Assembly (NCBI RefSeq): GCF_947493865.1
Contig: NZ_CANLTC010000011.1
Location: 1 to 64,000, forward strand
Direction of reading: 5' to 3'
Source: an uncultured Halomonas sp.
Lineage (GTDB): Bacteria > Pseudomonadota > Gammaproteobacteria > Pseudomonadales > Halomonadaceae
DNA: 64,000 nucleotides
The position numbers and the translations under genes are program-made. Positions 8,189-17,885 of this stretch are shown here, piece after piece. Each line of letters starts with the position of its first letter. The first letter of the stretch is position 1. The notes beneath the pieces are model-generated. The model had not been told where the DNA came from. It saw nothing but the letters and a program-made list of their open reading frames with translations, and ran no database searches.

Positions 8189-9408
8189 GCCTTGCTCCCC
8201 TTATTCAAATAGCGCTTTTGTAATCCAAGCACCGCCTCACCCGCCGCCTCTTTTATGTGTCGCTTGTTATATGTCGCCGCCGTACCCGATGTCGGGTTCC
8301 AGCCCATCAGGTAAGAGCGAATTTGCTGCTCCCGCTCGGGCGTCACGCTCTTCTCATCGAGCTGCTTAGAGAACATGTAATTCCAAGCATGGCGCAAGGC
8401 ATGGGCATGTATATCACTAAATTCAGGCGCTATTCCCTTAATTTCATGCATGAACTTCGAGAACCCAGCTATTGATAGTGGGTGCCCACAGGATGGGCCG
8501 GCTTTATGCGTCACGAATAGGTACCCGTGCTTTTTAGCACCTGGCACTTTATTTCTATGTTTGAGCACGTAGTCATGAATACGGTCTGTTAATAGAGGCT
8601 CGATAGGGATTGTGCGTTCCCGAGTTTTTGCAACGGGTTGATATGACCGCAGGTCGCCTTTTGAATCTGGACGCCGAACGACTGATAGCCGGTTAGCAGA
8701 AAAGTCGATATCTTCGATTTTGAGGCTCAGTAACTCTCCGCGCCTCATGCCCGTCACACGCAAGATAGCGATCATCAGCGCATTGCGAAATTGCGTTCCG
8801 TAATCTTTAACCGGATTGCTCTCAGAGCCAGGCTTGAGCGCCTTATCGAGCCTGTCGAGCAACCCAGCATCGAGATAAATTTCATCCCGATCCTTTTGCG
8901 ATCTGTTGGATGTTTTAGGTCGATTTGCCTTGACCATGTTGACCATGGCTTGGATGCGTTTTTTGTTTTCCTCAGTTCCTTGCTGAAGCTGAACTGCGAG
9001 AAAACCAAGGTAATCAGCAACGACCGACAGGCGAGCATACTGCACCTTACTCGAGACGGCCTTCGGCCGTCGCTTACGTGCAGTGGTTGCGACGACTTTC
9101 CTTTCAGGCTGTACGTCGTCTTTCAGTGAGCGCTGCATGAAATCACGCAGTGTGTGGATCTGGCGGGCTTCAAGAAGCTCGCCACAGGCAAAGCTCGATT
9201 CTAGGTCGATTTGGTAATCGCTCTGCCAACCATAAAGCACTTTTATCGCTTGCAAGGCGTTTTTAACGGTATTTGCCGCCTTGCTTCCCCCTCGGACAAT
9301 TGCAGTGACGTACAAGGTCGGAAAGTACAGGGGCATGCCGCTTTCATCAACGAGCAGCATATAGCGCTCACCATCATCGAAGCGAATATGCTTGACTGAA
9401 AGCTTCAT
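8185..9408 (-). CDS. Tyrosine recombinase, module 1, first gene (TnpA-like)
   Basis: 407 residues with a SAM-like N-terminal core-binding domain and a complete catalytic domain: Arg near 220 (VTGMRRGELLSL), HALRH near 338, Trp replacing the second His (MGWNPTSGTAATY) and Tyr near 380. AAGGA precedes ATG 9408 by 7 bases. It is the promoter-proximal gene of the operon and the closest to the ssb-end attachment site, 130 bases away. Its N-terminus is about half identical to the fragment at 73-438, so the two elements belonged to one family and probably used the same target. Confidence 0.85.
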   Translation of the reverse strand: MKLSVKHIRFDDGERYMLLVDESGMPLYFPTLYVTAIVRGGSKAANTVKNALQAIKVLYGWQSDYQIDLESSFACGELLEARQIHTLRDFMQRSLKDDVQPERKVVATTARKRRPKAVSSKVQYARLSVVADYLGFLAVQLQQGTEENKKRIQAMVNMVKANRPKTSNRSQKDRDEIYLDAGLLDRLDKALKPGSESNPVKDYGTQFRNALMIAILRVTGMRRGELLSLKIEDIDFSANRLSVVRRPDSKGDLRSYQPVAKTRERTIPIEPLLTDRIHDYVLKHRNKVPGAKKHGYLFVTHKAGPSCGHPLSIAGFSKFMHEIKGIAPEFSDIHAHALRHAWNYMFSKQLDEKSVTPEREQQIRSYLMGWNPTSGTAATYNKRHIKEAAGEAVLGLQKRYLNKGSKA

Positions 9409-9485
9409 GGCTATCCTTTATATTTTACATTTTTACATGGTATTTTACCTCAACCTTATGTCAAGAACATTTTTTACGCTTAAAA

Positions 9486-9514
9486 ACAAAAAAGCCCCCA
9501 ATAAATGGGGGCTC
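9486..9514 (-). terminator. Terminator of ssb
   Basis: On the minus strand the stem AGCCCCCA / TGGGGGCT is followed by TTTTTTGTTTTT. It lies 40 bases past the ssb stop codon and before the recombinase promoter region, so it ends ssb transcription and insulates the element. Confidence 0.8.
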
Positions 9515-9538
9515 CGAGCTGAAACTTTACGAGTTTAG

Positions 9539-9560
9539 CTAAGGTAACGCCTAGAACGGA
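9539..9560 (-). other. Proposed attachment site at the ssb 3' end
   Basis: This stretch covers the last ssb codons (ATTCCGTTCTAG) and the following GCGTTACCTTAG. It matches 569-590 at 17 of 22 bases in the same orientation. The pair brackets the module 1 recombinases and their cargo. Direct repeats with one copy in a gene end and the other at the far end of the island are the usual mark of site-specific integration. Confidence 0.65.
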
Positions 9561-10105
9561 ATTTCGTCGTCAAAATCATCGAAGCTGCCAGGGTTGGGCG
9601 CACCGTAGCTACTGTTGCCCTGCTGCCCGGCATTCCCTTGGCTACTCTGTGCGGGAGGCTGTTGCGCAGGGCGCTGCCCTTGGCCGCCTCCCTGCTGGCC
9701 ATAGCTGTTCTGCTGCGCGCCATAGTTACCTTGTGGCTGCTGAGCGTAGTCGTTACCGCCCTGACCACCGCGAGTATCGAGCATCTGCATGTCGTTGCCG
9801 ACGATCTCGGTACTGTAGCGGTCCTGGCCGTCCTGCCCTTGCCACTTGCGTGTCTGCAGTCGCCCTTCGATGTAAATACGCGACCCTTTCTTGACATACT
9901 GCTGGGCGATCTCCGCCAGCTTGTTGAACAGCACGACGCTATGCCATTCGGTTCGTTCCTGACGCTGCCCGCTTTGCTTGTCGGTCCAGCTATCGGTAGT
10001 CGCGATGCGCAGATTGGCCACCGGATTACCGGAGGGCAAAAATCGCACGTCCGGATCCTGCCCCAGATTGCCAATCAGGATGACTTTATTCACCCCTCTA
10101 GCCAT
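9551..10105 (-). CDS. ssb: Single-stranded DNA-binding protein
   Basis: 184 residues: OB-fold with [41 protein letters not shown] and [19 protein letters not shown], then a Gly/Gln-rich linker and the acidic tip DDFDDEIPF that recruits replication and repair partners. I place the start at ATG 10105, because GGAGG lies 8 bases upstream and the protein then begins at the conserved MARG; the longer frame from 10120 has no such support. Recombinase elements flank it on both sides: one at its 3' end, another ending 85 bases upstream of its start. It is either the chromosomal copy used as target or a copy carried by an element. Confidence 0.95.
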   Translation of the reverse strand: MARGVNKVILIGNLGQDPDVRFLPSGNPVANLRIATTDSWTDKQSGQRQERTEWHSVVLFNKLAEIAQQYVKKGSRIYIEGRLQTRKWQGQDGQDRYSTEIVGNDMQMLDTRGGQGGNDYAQQPQGNYGAQQNSYGQQGGGQGQRPAQQPPAQSSQGNAGQQGNSSYGAPNPGSFDDFDDEIPF

Positions 10106-10189
10106 ATATTTAGCCTCCAAGCCTTTGTGATTAATAGATTTTTTCTAGTCTAGCACAGTCATCGACTACACAATATACTGCCTCTGAGC

Positions 10190-10783
10190 CTATTTTCTCA
10201 TGCCCGGCAAGGAAACCGTAGCCCCCGACAGCTCTTGGCGTAACTTTTCGGCCGCGGCTTGTGACTCCTTAAGTCGCTCTGTCCCCTTGTGGACAATTTC
10301 ATACCGCCTTACGATAGAGTCGAGGGATTCATGAGAGCCAGAGGTTTTTCCTAAAAGAATTTTTGCCAGCACATAAATATCATCATCCTTTGCTTTAGCA
10401 ACTCCCAAATCTGAGCGTTTTAAAGACTTCAACTTAATTAGCTCTGCCTCCTGCGTTACTACCTGATCGACAAGAGCTTGATTCTCCCTCTTTAACTCTC
10501 TAATTACGCCCTTCAACTCTATTACAGTTTCTTTTTTGGTAGGCCTACCTCTAAACCTTCTCTGTCTTGATGCAGCGTTATCAATCTCTGCAAGCAGGCC
10601 TTTGTAGAAATGCTCTTTTGTTACCGGGTCCTTACGATACAGCGTAGACTTCCCAACATGCCTGCCATTATCAAATAAAGCGTTATCAATTACCGCCTTT
10701 TGAGTAATTGAAACCCCTGAATCCTCAAGGTGTTTGATTGACCGCCTAATGGCATCGGAAAACTTTTCACTGCTTCTTTTCAT
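10190..10783 (-). CDS. Small coiled-coil accessory protein of recombinase module 2 (GmtX/TnpC-like)
   Basis: 197 residues. The N-terminus (SDAIRRSIKHLEDSG, ITQKAVIDNALFDNGRHVGKSTLYR) looks like a small winged-helix or HTH unit, followed by RRFRGRPTKKETV and a long coiled coil (IRELKRENQALVDQVVTQEA). It is the last gene of a four-gene operon and overlaps the preceding recombinase by 4 bases. The gene set recalls 'gamma-mobile-trio' elements, which encode a small protein (GmtX) with recombinases GmtY and GmtZ. I cannot confirm that name without a profile search. Strongly A+T-rich codon use, like its operon mates. Confidence 0.6.
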   Translation of the reverse strand: MKRSSEKFSDAIRRSIKHLEDSGVSITQKAVIDNALFDNGRHVGKSTLYRKDPVTKEHFYKGLLAEIDNAASRQRRFRGRPTKKETVIELKGVIRELKRENQALVDQVVTQEAELIKLKSLKRSDLGVAKAKDDDIYVLAKILLGKTSGSHESLDSIVRRYEIVHKGTERLKESQAAAEKLRQELSGATVSLPGMRK

Positions 10784-12564
10784 TCTCCACCCTCCCTATC
10801 GATCAGGCGAACAATAGTTTCAGCTCTCTTAACCCCTTCTGAAGCTGCTTCATACATCATCCCTTTCTCATTCTCATGATAGCTCATGACTTTTATATGC
10901 GCGTCTCTTCGGTGCATCCAATATTCTCTACGCGTACTATCAACCCCGAAATTAGGACAACTTGCGCAAGTGATTTCGCTCCTATTTGCATAGTTCACCT
11001 TACGTCCATTCGTTGAGCATTTTGCTCTTGAGCCTCGCCCACGACTGATAAAACAGTAACCATCCGCATTGGGAATAACGCGGTACTCGTGCTTCATCAT
11101 AATACTATCAACAAAATCAGACACCCTATCGGGAGTAGCCACACTAAACCTCGCATGAAAAATTCTTTTATACTTGCTCAATGTACTGCTAATCCCTCCC
11201 GCAACTGACACATCCCCTAAAAAGATTCGCTCAAGGTAGTCGTGCGTATACTCTCTAAACCCGTCGTCGAGAAACTCTTCCACATCCTCATCGTCAACAT
11301 AAGCTATTGTATAGCGATAATCGTTGTGATATAAAATATTCGACAAATACTCAAGATCCCCAACATCAAACCTCCAGCTCCACATCAAAGAAAATGCTCT
11401 TCTCATCATATGAGGCCTAACCTTGTAATCAAGACCGGCCGCCTCTGACAAGATGTCAAACATGCGATATAGCTTATTTGTACTAATAGTGTCATCAGGC
11501 TCCTGACCTTCCTTTAACCCATAGCTAAAGGGAAGCTCGAGCAATAACTTATCACGATTGCTTGAAACTTCACGAGTAGAGCTTGTCAATGCTATTATTA
11601 CAGACAAAGAGTCAATTACTTCCTTAGGCACTGGCCTAGACGTTGGCTGCCCTGTCTGCGTGCCCGCAGTTTTATGCACAACTCCTGACAAATACTCCCC
11701 TAAATATACTGAGGCTACCGCATTATCGTAGCTTATCCCGGCTGCTTCGTGCTTACGCATTGCAGTTAGAGCCATGACCAGCAAAATGGCAGAGGAATAT
11801 AATAGCTTAACCTCTTTCTTGAGCATGCCAACACTTATTCCAAACTCTGATTCAAACCTCCTGTTCTTCTTTTTTCTATCAAATCTTTCACCAAAAGATG
11901 AATACCCTTTAAGAAGCGTGATCACGCGTTCTGAATCTGCAACCTTTCCCAGAGAAAAGTCTATCAGACCGAGAAACTGCCTAGGAAAAATAGTTCTTGT
12001 ATGCCCCCCCTTCTTGCCCATTTTTTTTGCCACACTGACGATATCACTTACGTAGGGAGAAAACACTAAACCGTCCCCAACCTCCTCCTTCAAAGTAAAC
12101 ATGTAAGAAAAAATTGAAAGTTTTGTAACAATGCTATTAACAGTAAGACCTGCTCTGAAAAAATGCCGCTCATATGCATCAACATGCATCCTGCTGACAT
12201 CTTGCACTCTACTAAGCCCACATGAAAAACAAAACCATTCTGCAAGAGCCCGAACTTCTCGACAGCATAGTGCAAGAGTAGATGTTTTATTAACACTTGT
12301 CTTGTCAGACTCCATTATGAAATATGACAGTCTTTGTGAGTACCCCTTCCACCATTCCCACCTATGAACCGAAAGAGGCGTCAGCTCGTCGTTGCGCGGA
12401 GTCCAGCTTACAGTGAAATAGGAATATGACGAACCAGGGACCATATTCTTAAGCTTCCATCTATCACGTGTAGAGTCAGGATTTAACCACCATACATCCC
12501 CTTCATCTGAGCTTGCTTTTCCTTGCGGAGTACCATAAAAGTCTAGAAACATAGTTTCTTTCAT
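10780..12564 (-). CDS. Large tyrosine recombinase, module 2, third gene
   Basis: 594 residues. Catalytic pieces: Arg near 269 (LTAMRKHEAAGIS), H-M-M-R-R near 383, YHND near 413 and candidate Tyr near 416-420 (YRYTIAY). A C-terminal Cys cluster at about 505-535 (RAKCSTNG, TCASCPNFGVD) matches the pattern of the other long recombinases here. ATG 12564 lies 3 bases past the stop of the previous gene. With two other recombinases and a small coiled-coil protein it forms one transposition/integration operon. Confidence 0.75.
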   Translation of the reverse strand: MKETMFLDFYGTPQGKASSDEGDVWWLNPDSTRDRWKLKNMVPGSSYSYFTVSWTPRNDELTPLSVHRWEWWKGYSQRLSYFIMESDKTSVNKTSTLALCCREVRALAEWFCFSCGLSRVQDVSRMHVDAYERHFFRAGLTVNSIVTKLSIFSYMFTLKEEVGDGLVFSPYVSDIVSVAKKMGKKGGHTRTIFPRQFLGLIDFSLGKVADSERVITLLKGYSSFGERFDRKKKNRRFESEFGISVGMLKKEVKLLYSSAILLVMALTAMRKHEAAGISYDNAVASVYLGEYLSGVVHKTAGTQTGQPTSRPVPKEVIDSLSVIIALTSSTREVSSNRDKLLLELPFSYGLKEGQEPDDTISTNKLYRMFDILSEAAGLDYKVRPHMMRRAFSLMWSWRFDVGDLEYLSNILYHNDYRYTIAYVDDEDVEEFLDDGFREYTHDYLERIFLGDVSVAGGISSTLSKYKRIFHARFSVATPDRVSDFVDSIMMKHEYRVIPNADGYCFISRGRGSRAKCSTNGRKVNYANRSEITCASCPNFGVDSTRREYWMHRRDAHIKVMSYHENEKGMMYEAASEGVKRAETIVRLIDREGGE

Positions 12565-12567
12565 TAT

Positions 12568-14409
12568 TCAGTCCAAAAATGGAAGATGCTGTTCGATTTC
12601 AAACGCCAATAAACTAGCTTTTTCAACTTCTGAACGCGTACACAAGGAAACCATAGACTCATATTCTGCAAGCCTCACTTCCCAATAACCACTCCACCTC
12701 TCAGGATTATTATGTTTTAGTCTATTCATGCTTTTCTTAATCTTGATAATCCATGCTAACCACTCAGACAAAGAGCGAGAATCTTTCAAAATTATTCGCT
12801 TAGCCTCACAATTAAAACACATGTCTACACCCTTGCAAGTAACGCCTTCTTCGCCTTTGATACCACAAAAGTAGCCTGTACCAGTTCTTTCTCCCTCTCC
12901 CCTATTACAGCTCAGAAGGTATTCCTGGAAATTTCTTAATTTCATCTCAAGAGACGACTGTGTCTCTATTCGCAACGCATATCCAGCAGTTGTGGAAAAG
13001 TTGGCATGGTTCAACTTTTTACTCACGTCCGAAAAAGAAGAACCTTCAGCCACATCCATTGCCACAATGGTAGGTCTAAATGATTTACCTGTGATTTTTC
13101 CTATTAGTGGCCTCAAGACAGGGTAGGTTTCTGACAGGTCACGAGCAGCATACCGAACCATATCAACAGTTGAGCTTGGATCCACCAGTTTCAAACGGTA
13201 ATCTTTACCTCTTTTTCCTGAAAAAATTATAAATAGCTCACAACGCTCCTTGTTTAGCCAATTAGCGCCACCGGTAACTTCGGAAAGTAACCTTTTCTGC
13301 CTTTCCTGAAAGTTTATAAAAACCTCACACAGCGGATCCATAACCGGCAACGTGGCATTTACAGGGCCTCCTCTCTTTTTACCAAAAAAAACGTTGATAC
13401 TTCCTATCTCATTTCCTTTTTCAAACGAATTTAGGTAAGAATAGAATGCAACACTGTCAACATTTGGCAAAAGATCTTTGTGCGTTAGCGCGGCTACCAA
13501 GAAATATTTTAGGTTATTAGTACTGTTGAAAAATGCTGCAACCACTCTCGATTGAGGCCAACCTCTAGACTTAAGGTAATCACAAATTCCCGGGGGCCAC
13601 TCCGAGGAAGCAGGAAGTAATCTGTTAAATCGCGCATATAAAACACCTATAGCGCCCTCGAAATTCCTGCTTGGCATTATGCTGCTTTGCCAGTTGCCTT
13701 CGCGTTCGCGAAAATCACTTACTCCTCCAAGCGCAACAACATCATCACTCCCATATTTTCTTATTGCTTTATCTATTTTTTCGCAGTCTTCCTCCCACTC
13801 CTTTATTTTCTTTATAGCTCCATGATGGAAAGCGGACAAAACCTCATTTCCGTATTTAACAATAACAGCTTCTTTCTTACCTACCCCCAACTCTTTCTGG
13901 AGACTTTCAATTTCCAGCTCTTTCTCCTTCGCGAATCGCTCCATTTCGATAGCAGACAATTCAAAGATGCTCGGATATGTTTTTTTCTTAACTCTATCAA
14001 AGTTTTTGGGTATGGCTTCATGCGCAATAACCTCTGCAGCCATCAAACGTTTAACAAACCCTGCAGCGGCTGAATACATTTGGCTTTTCGTGTGGACGCT
14101 GACATAAAGATCTTTATCAAGATATAGTTTATATTCCAAAAGACTATTCGCGTCGACTCTACCACTTGCTTTTGCCATGAACCTCAAAAACCTTAGAATC
14201 ACGTTGCCAACAGCTCTTTTTTTCCTTTGCCCTCTCAATTGCAAAGAAAGCTGCTCTTGAATTAATCTTCCTCCGGCAACATTATAAAGAAAAGATACGT
14301 CTATAGGATCTCCAGCTTCAACCTCTAATTCCCAGCCCACATAAGGGACAACATCGATAATATCTGCTGATTTTTTTACTTTTAATTTTTCCCTAGAAAG
14401 CCTGGCCAT
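12568..14409 (-). CDS. Large tyrosine recombinase, module 2, second gene
   Basis: 613 residues. The C-terminal catalytic half is degenerate but readable: SFRPTIVAMD near 443 in place of H-x-x-R, LNHANFSTTAGYAL near 465-477 giving the second His and the candidate Tyr, then a Cys cluster near 510-532 (YFCGIKGEEGVTCKGVDMCF with a further NC). The first catalytic Arg is not obvious. ATG 14409 shares one base with the upstream stop codon. Its incomplete active site suggests it may be a structural or end-binding partner. Confidence 0.65.
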   Translation of the reverse strand: MARLSREKLKVKKSADIIDVVPYVGWELEVEAGDPIDVSFLYNVAGGRLIQEQLSLQLRGQRKKRAVGNVILRFLRFMAKASGRVDANSLLEYKLYLDKDLYVSVHTKSQMYSAAAGFVKRLMAAEVIAHEAIPKNFDRVKKKTYPSIFELSAIEMERFAKEKELEIESLQKELGVGKKEAVIVKYGNEVLSAFHHGAIKKIKEWEEDCEKIDKAIRKYGSDDVVALGGVSDFREREGNWQSSIMPSRNFEGAIGVLYARFNRLLPASSEWPPGICDYLKSRGWPQSRVVAAFFNSTNNLKYFLVAALTHKDLLPNVDSVAFYSYLNSFEKGNEIGSINVFFGKKRGGPVNATLPVMDPLCEVFINFQERQKRLLSEVTGGANWLNKERCELFIIFSGKRGKDYRLKLVDPSSTVDMVRYAARDLSETYPVLRPLIGKITGKSFRPTIVAMDVAEGSSFSDVSKKLNHANFSTTAGYALRIETQSSLEMKLRNFQEYLLSCNRGEGERTGTGYFCGIKGEEGVTCKGVDMCFNCEAKRIILKDSRSLSEWLAWIIKIKKSMNRLKHNNPERWSGYWEVRLAEYESMVSLCTRSEVEKASLLAFEIEQHLPFLD

Positions 14410-15533
14410 CAACTAAAATCCTCATCAAACCGTCCAGATGAATAGCCACCTAGCGAATCCACTGACTTATGCCTTGAAGATTGCCGAACATAATTTTCTG
14501 AATGTTTGATCTTCATATCATCTGCCGCCTTAAACTTAAGGCTTATGAAATTATGTCTCAACCCGTGAAGCCATACTCTCTCATCTGTTGAAAGCTGCTT
14601 ATCTTCTACTGCTGTTAGGAATGCTTTTCTAACAGTGTTCGAAAATCCTCTAGGAGTACTAGGCCCGCCCGTTGCATCTGATAAAAAAATATAATCTGGC
14701 TCTAAGTAATTCTCTCGCTTTTTTTTCTGGATTTTTTTATGCTTCCTGACCACATCTCGCCTGTAAATTTCAACATACTCCCAAGTTTTAATCACAAGCA
14801 ACGGCGGCACGTAAATACATCCCTCCTCTCCGCCTTTAGTAACGAAGAGCTTAATTTTTATTTTTCGTTTTTTTTCCAGTTTCTTAAAGGCTGATTCTTT
14901 GTCCGGCAACTGCCAGACCTTTAGCCCACATATTTCATGGGCCCTGAGGCCTCCAAGACGGCCCCAATCGATCATTAGCTCGAACCTCCTAGCCAAGTCC
15001 TCTCTCTTCGGTCCATATTTTTTTATAACTTCGATCCACTGGGTCCAAGGTGCTGAAATGGCTTTGGAGTCGCTATTTTCATTTTTAATCAAAGGGTGCT
15101 TTATGCCACCCTTCCTTCCTGCTGAAATCTGTATGTTATACCCAATCCCTTCACCACATAGGACATCACTGAAACCCTGCTCCGTAAGCCAGCTACAGTA
15201 AAGGACCACTGTTCTAATTACTTGGCTAGCATAGTTTTGAGTATTTTCAGGTCTCTCATCATTCCGGCGGATCAAGTACTGTTTGTAAGCTGACAGCCAG
15301 TCATCGTCCACATCAAAAACATCCAGCTTATCAACTTCAAGCTGGCTATAAAAATCTGTCAAATGGACAGCATATGTTTTTACCGAGCTCACAGCACTTT
15401 TCCTGGCAAGATAAAAGATAAAATGCAATGTCAACCAGTTTACTCTATAGTCTTCAGTAAGAATTAAAGGGAAGCCTTTGATGCTCTTCAACCCTGCTAC
15501 ATGAGCCTTACACGTCGTTCTAAGGTAAGCCAT
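14409..15533 (-). CDS. Tyrosine recombinase, module 2, first gene (GmtY/TnpA-like)
   Basis: 374 residues with all the usual residues: Arg near 196 (GGLRAHEICGLKVWQL), HGLRH near 324, RHKS near 354 and Tyr near 362 (GGYSSGRFDED). I prefer ATG 15533, preceded by GGGAGTGAGGG, over the TTG at 15587, which has no ribosome site. It heads the second recombinase operon. The A+T-rich, Lys-rich protein differs from the GC-rich island to the right, which points to separate acquisition. Confidence 0.8.
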   Translation of the reverse strand: MAYLRTTCKAHVAGLKSIKGFPLILTEDYRVNWLTLHFIFYLARKSAVSSVKTYAVHLTDFYSQLEVDKLDVFDVDDDWLSAYKQYLIRRNDERPENTQNYASQVIRTVVLYCSWLTEQGFSDVLCGEGIGYNIQISAGRKGGIKHPLIKNENSDSKAISAPWTQWIEVIKKYGPKREDLARRFELMIDWGRLGGLRAHEICGLKVWQLPDKESAFKKLEKKRKIKIKLFVTKGGEEGCIYVPPLLVIKTWEYVEIYRRDVVRKHKKIQKKKRENYLEPDYIFLSDATGGPSTPRGFSNTVRKAFLTAVEDKQLSTDERVWLHGLRHNFISLKFKAADDMKIKHSENYVRQSSRHKSVDSLGGYSSGRFDEDFS

Positions 15534-15977
15534 AGCCCTCACTCCCGCATTTCTGTTGTATCCATCGGCGCGCAAAAGCAAGCGCAACTAGATGATTGAC
15601 TAAAGTTCTTGTCATCGCAAACACAATCTCGAAATAGTGGAAAATACCGAGAAAAATATCTTACACAAGATGGTATATTATATTTTTTGCATGTTTATAA
15701 AAAAAAAGCCGCTGCTAATAAACGTTAAATCCAGGCTGAAATAGCAGTTTCGAATAGGCGAAAAAAGGTGCTTCAGTACCTTATGTAGTGTCTCGGATGA
15801 TCAGATCGCCTATAGAAGTTATCCTCTGCTGACAGCCAAGGAGCTTCTTCGGCAATTCATTCAGGAACAGGTTCATGGACATCAAGCTGCATAAACAAGC
15901 GACGACACCGAAGCTAAGTGCTTGACCTAAAGTCTTCGAGTAATATCCATGTCAGGTCTTCTGACACGGACGGAACC
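15534..15977. other. AT-rich intergenic region between recombinase module 2 and the IS630 gene
   Basis: It holds the presumed promoter of the module 2 operon and probably one element end. Nothing else was recognised. The words CAGTACCTTATG near 15776 and AAGTACCTTATC near 17020 are similar and lie on either side of the IS630 gene, but they are too short to call a target repeat. Confidence 0.4.
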
Positions 15978-16987
15978 ATGGAAAAGCGCTTCGTTGCCCC
16001 TCTCACTGAATCTGAACACCAGACGCAGGCCTCAGCCTATCACCATGGCGAGAAGCGCGCCCTCCGTCGCCGAGCGCATGCCATTCTACTGAGTGACCAA
16101 GGCCATACCATCAACCAAATCAGTGAGATACTACAGGTTCGTCGTGATGCCGTGTCACGATGGTTCAAGCAATGGGAAGTGTCCGGCCTCGACGGGCTCA
16201 TTGATAAGCCGCGCAGTGGGCGAACACCCGCCCTCGACGAACACGATCACAAACGACTGCAGGCGTTGGTGGCCGAGCATCCTCATCAGATTCGAGCCTT
16301 GCAGGCTCGCTTTCAGGAAGAGACCGGTAAGACGGTCGCCACGGTAACCCTCCGACGGGCGTTGAAAAAAAACGACCATAGCTTCAAGCGCATTCGGTAC
16401 TCACTGAAAGCGCGCCGTGACGAAAAGGACTTCCGCAATACACAGGGCTTGATGAAGGCGCTTCACAAGCGGGAAGACCAGGGCACGAGCTTTACTACTT
16501 TGATGAGTCAGGCTTTTCACAAGCGTCATCGGTGCCGTATGCGTGGAGCCCGATCGGCAAGCCTTGGGAGGTAGCTGCCTACACTCACAGCCGGAGGCTA
16601 AACGTGCTGGGGTTCCTCAGTCGAGCCGGGAAGCTGGTCTACCATACGACAACCGAGACCGTAACCACGGAAACGGTCATCGAAGCGTTTGACCAGTTTG
16701 TGGCTCAGAAGGATCCAGGCACCTTCGCCGTCGTGGTGCTCGATAATGCCAGCATGCATCGCTCCAAGGCATTCAGGCGCAAGATAGTGGACTGGATGTC
16801 GCAGCGTGTGCATCTGGTCTATCTGTCTGCCTACTCACCGGAGCTGAATCTGATTGAGATTCTGTGGCGGCAGATGAAGTACACCTGGTTGCCTTTGAGC
16901 GCCTATCTCTCATTTGATCGCCTATGTAATGAGGTGCACCGCCTGCTTGGTGGCTACGGAGCTGATAACACGATTAATTTTGAATAG
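15978..16987 (+). pseudogene. IS630-family transposase with an internal frameshift
   Basis: The first part (from ATG 15978) gives the N-terminal HTH (HTINQISEILQVRRDAVSRW) and linker. The frame is lost near 16490, and the catalytic half follows in the -1 frame: YYFDESGFSQ (first Asp), VVLDNASMHRSKA (second Asp) and YSPELNLIEILWRQMK (Glu). Removing two bases near GGGCACGAG restores one frame, which favours a mutation. Some IS630 members use programmed frameshifting, but no slippery run lies at the shift point. Terminal inverted repeats were not found by eye. Confidence 0.85.
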
Positions 16988-17030
16988 GCACTTACTGCCC
17001 AGTACGAATTGTTCAGTGATTCTAAGTACC

Positions 17031-17885
17031 TTATCTCCGACGATACCAAGAATGTCTGTAGAATTTCTTACGCCAGATCTGTTCCGCTAACTCATCTGCG
17101 TTTGTCGGCGTGTGGTATTGGGTTGCATCATCAGCCGCATGGTTAGCGTATCTGGACGATCCTTTATCTTTCGCTAGCCTCATGAATTTCTCGATCTGCT
17201 TGTTTATAGCGTTCACTTCAGCCTTGAGATCCATCGACAGTAAGCGCGTCCAGCGTACACACTCAGGATGAAACACCCAGAGTGAATTATCTGGATCAAA
17301 GATATGGGCCTTCAACTCATGTAACGTACAGTTTCTATTCACTTTGCTTAAATCAATCTCAATACACCTGATGCCGAGACTAGCTATCTTATCAAATTTA
17401 GCAGAATCGACGAAATGATTTACCGCAATTTCTATTAGCAGCTGTCCCTCTTTATCTTCCACACAGAGGTCGGCAACAATAGTCGCCAATCGTACTTCTG
17501 GTTGTGCATTGTACACATCACATCGCTGTGACTTGTCTAATAGCTTTCTATGCTTTGTGTGCTCTTTACCATTCAAGTCATTCAGCGTGCAATTAACCGA
17601 TAATTCGGGGATTGCAATGGCGGACTCGTTTAGGATTAGTTGTTTAGCTGCTAAATGAATCCCAGTTTCCGCCCCCGAGCCGCAATCTGTGTAGTTAGGT
17701 GCGTGCGCAAAGTGCCACTCTTTCTTGTCACCTAGCTTAGACCACAGTGGCATCCTGCATCCAGGACAGATACATTCACAAGACTTACCTCGTTGATTTT
17801 CACGGTCCAACTCAGAAGCATGCCAGACGCGCCCATCCTCAACCCCGAGGCCAAAGGGGATATAGTTTGCGTGATTATTCTTCAT
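17031..17885 (-). CDS. CoiA-like nuclease family protein
   Basis: 284 residues. The N-terminal part has a zinc-finger-like CECICPGCRMPLWSKLGDKK followed by EWHFAHAP, the layout of competence protein CoiA. The middle has LATIVADLCVED then LLIEIAVNHFVDSAKFDKIA, an Asp plus E-x-A/V strand pair and lysine consistent with a PD-(D/E)xK-type nuclease core. CoiA-like proteins occur in competence and in defence islands. The start overlaps the end of the DUF4041/GIY-YIG gene by 11 bases, so the two form an operon. No competence genes are nearby. Confidence 0.65.
   Translation of the reverse strand: MKNNHANYIPFGLGVEDGRVWHASELDRENQRGKSCECICPGCRMPLWSKLGDKKEWHFAHAPNYTDCGSGAETGIHLAAKQLILNESAIAIPELSVNCTLNDLNGKEHTKHRKLLDKSQRCDVYNAQPEVRLATIVADLCVEDKEGQLLIEIAVNHFVDSAKFDKIASLGIRCIEIDLSKVNRNCTLHELKAHIFDPDNSLWVFHPECVRWTRLLSMDLKAEVNAINKQIEKFMRLAKDKGSSRYANHAADDATQYHTPTNADELAEQIWRKKFYRHSWYRRR

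Noticed and set aside
10121..10189. LexA box in front of ssb
   Set aside because: No CTG-N10-CAG match with the needed symmetry was found there.
15978..16987. Programmed frameshift in the IS630 transposase
   Set aside because: The only A-run (near 16366) lies about 120 bases before the point where the frame must change; a small indel at about 16490 explains it better.
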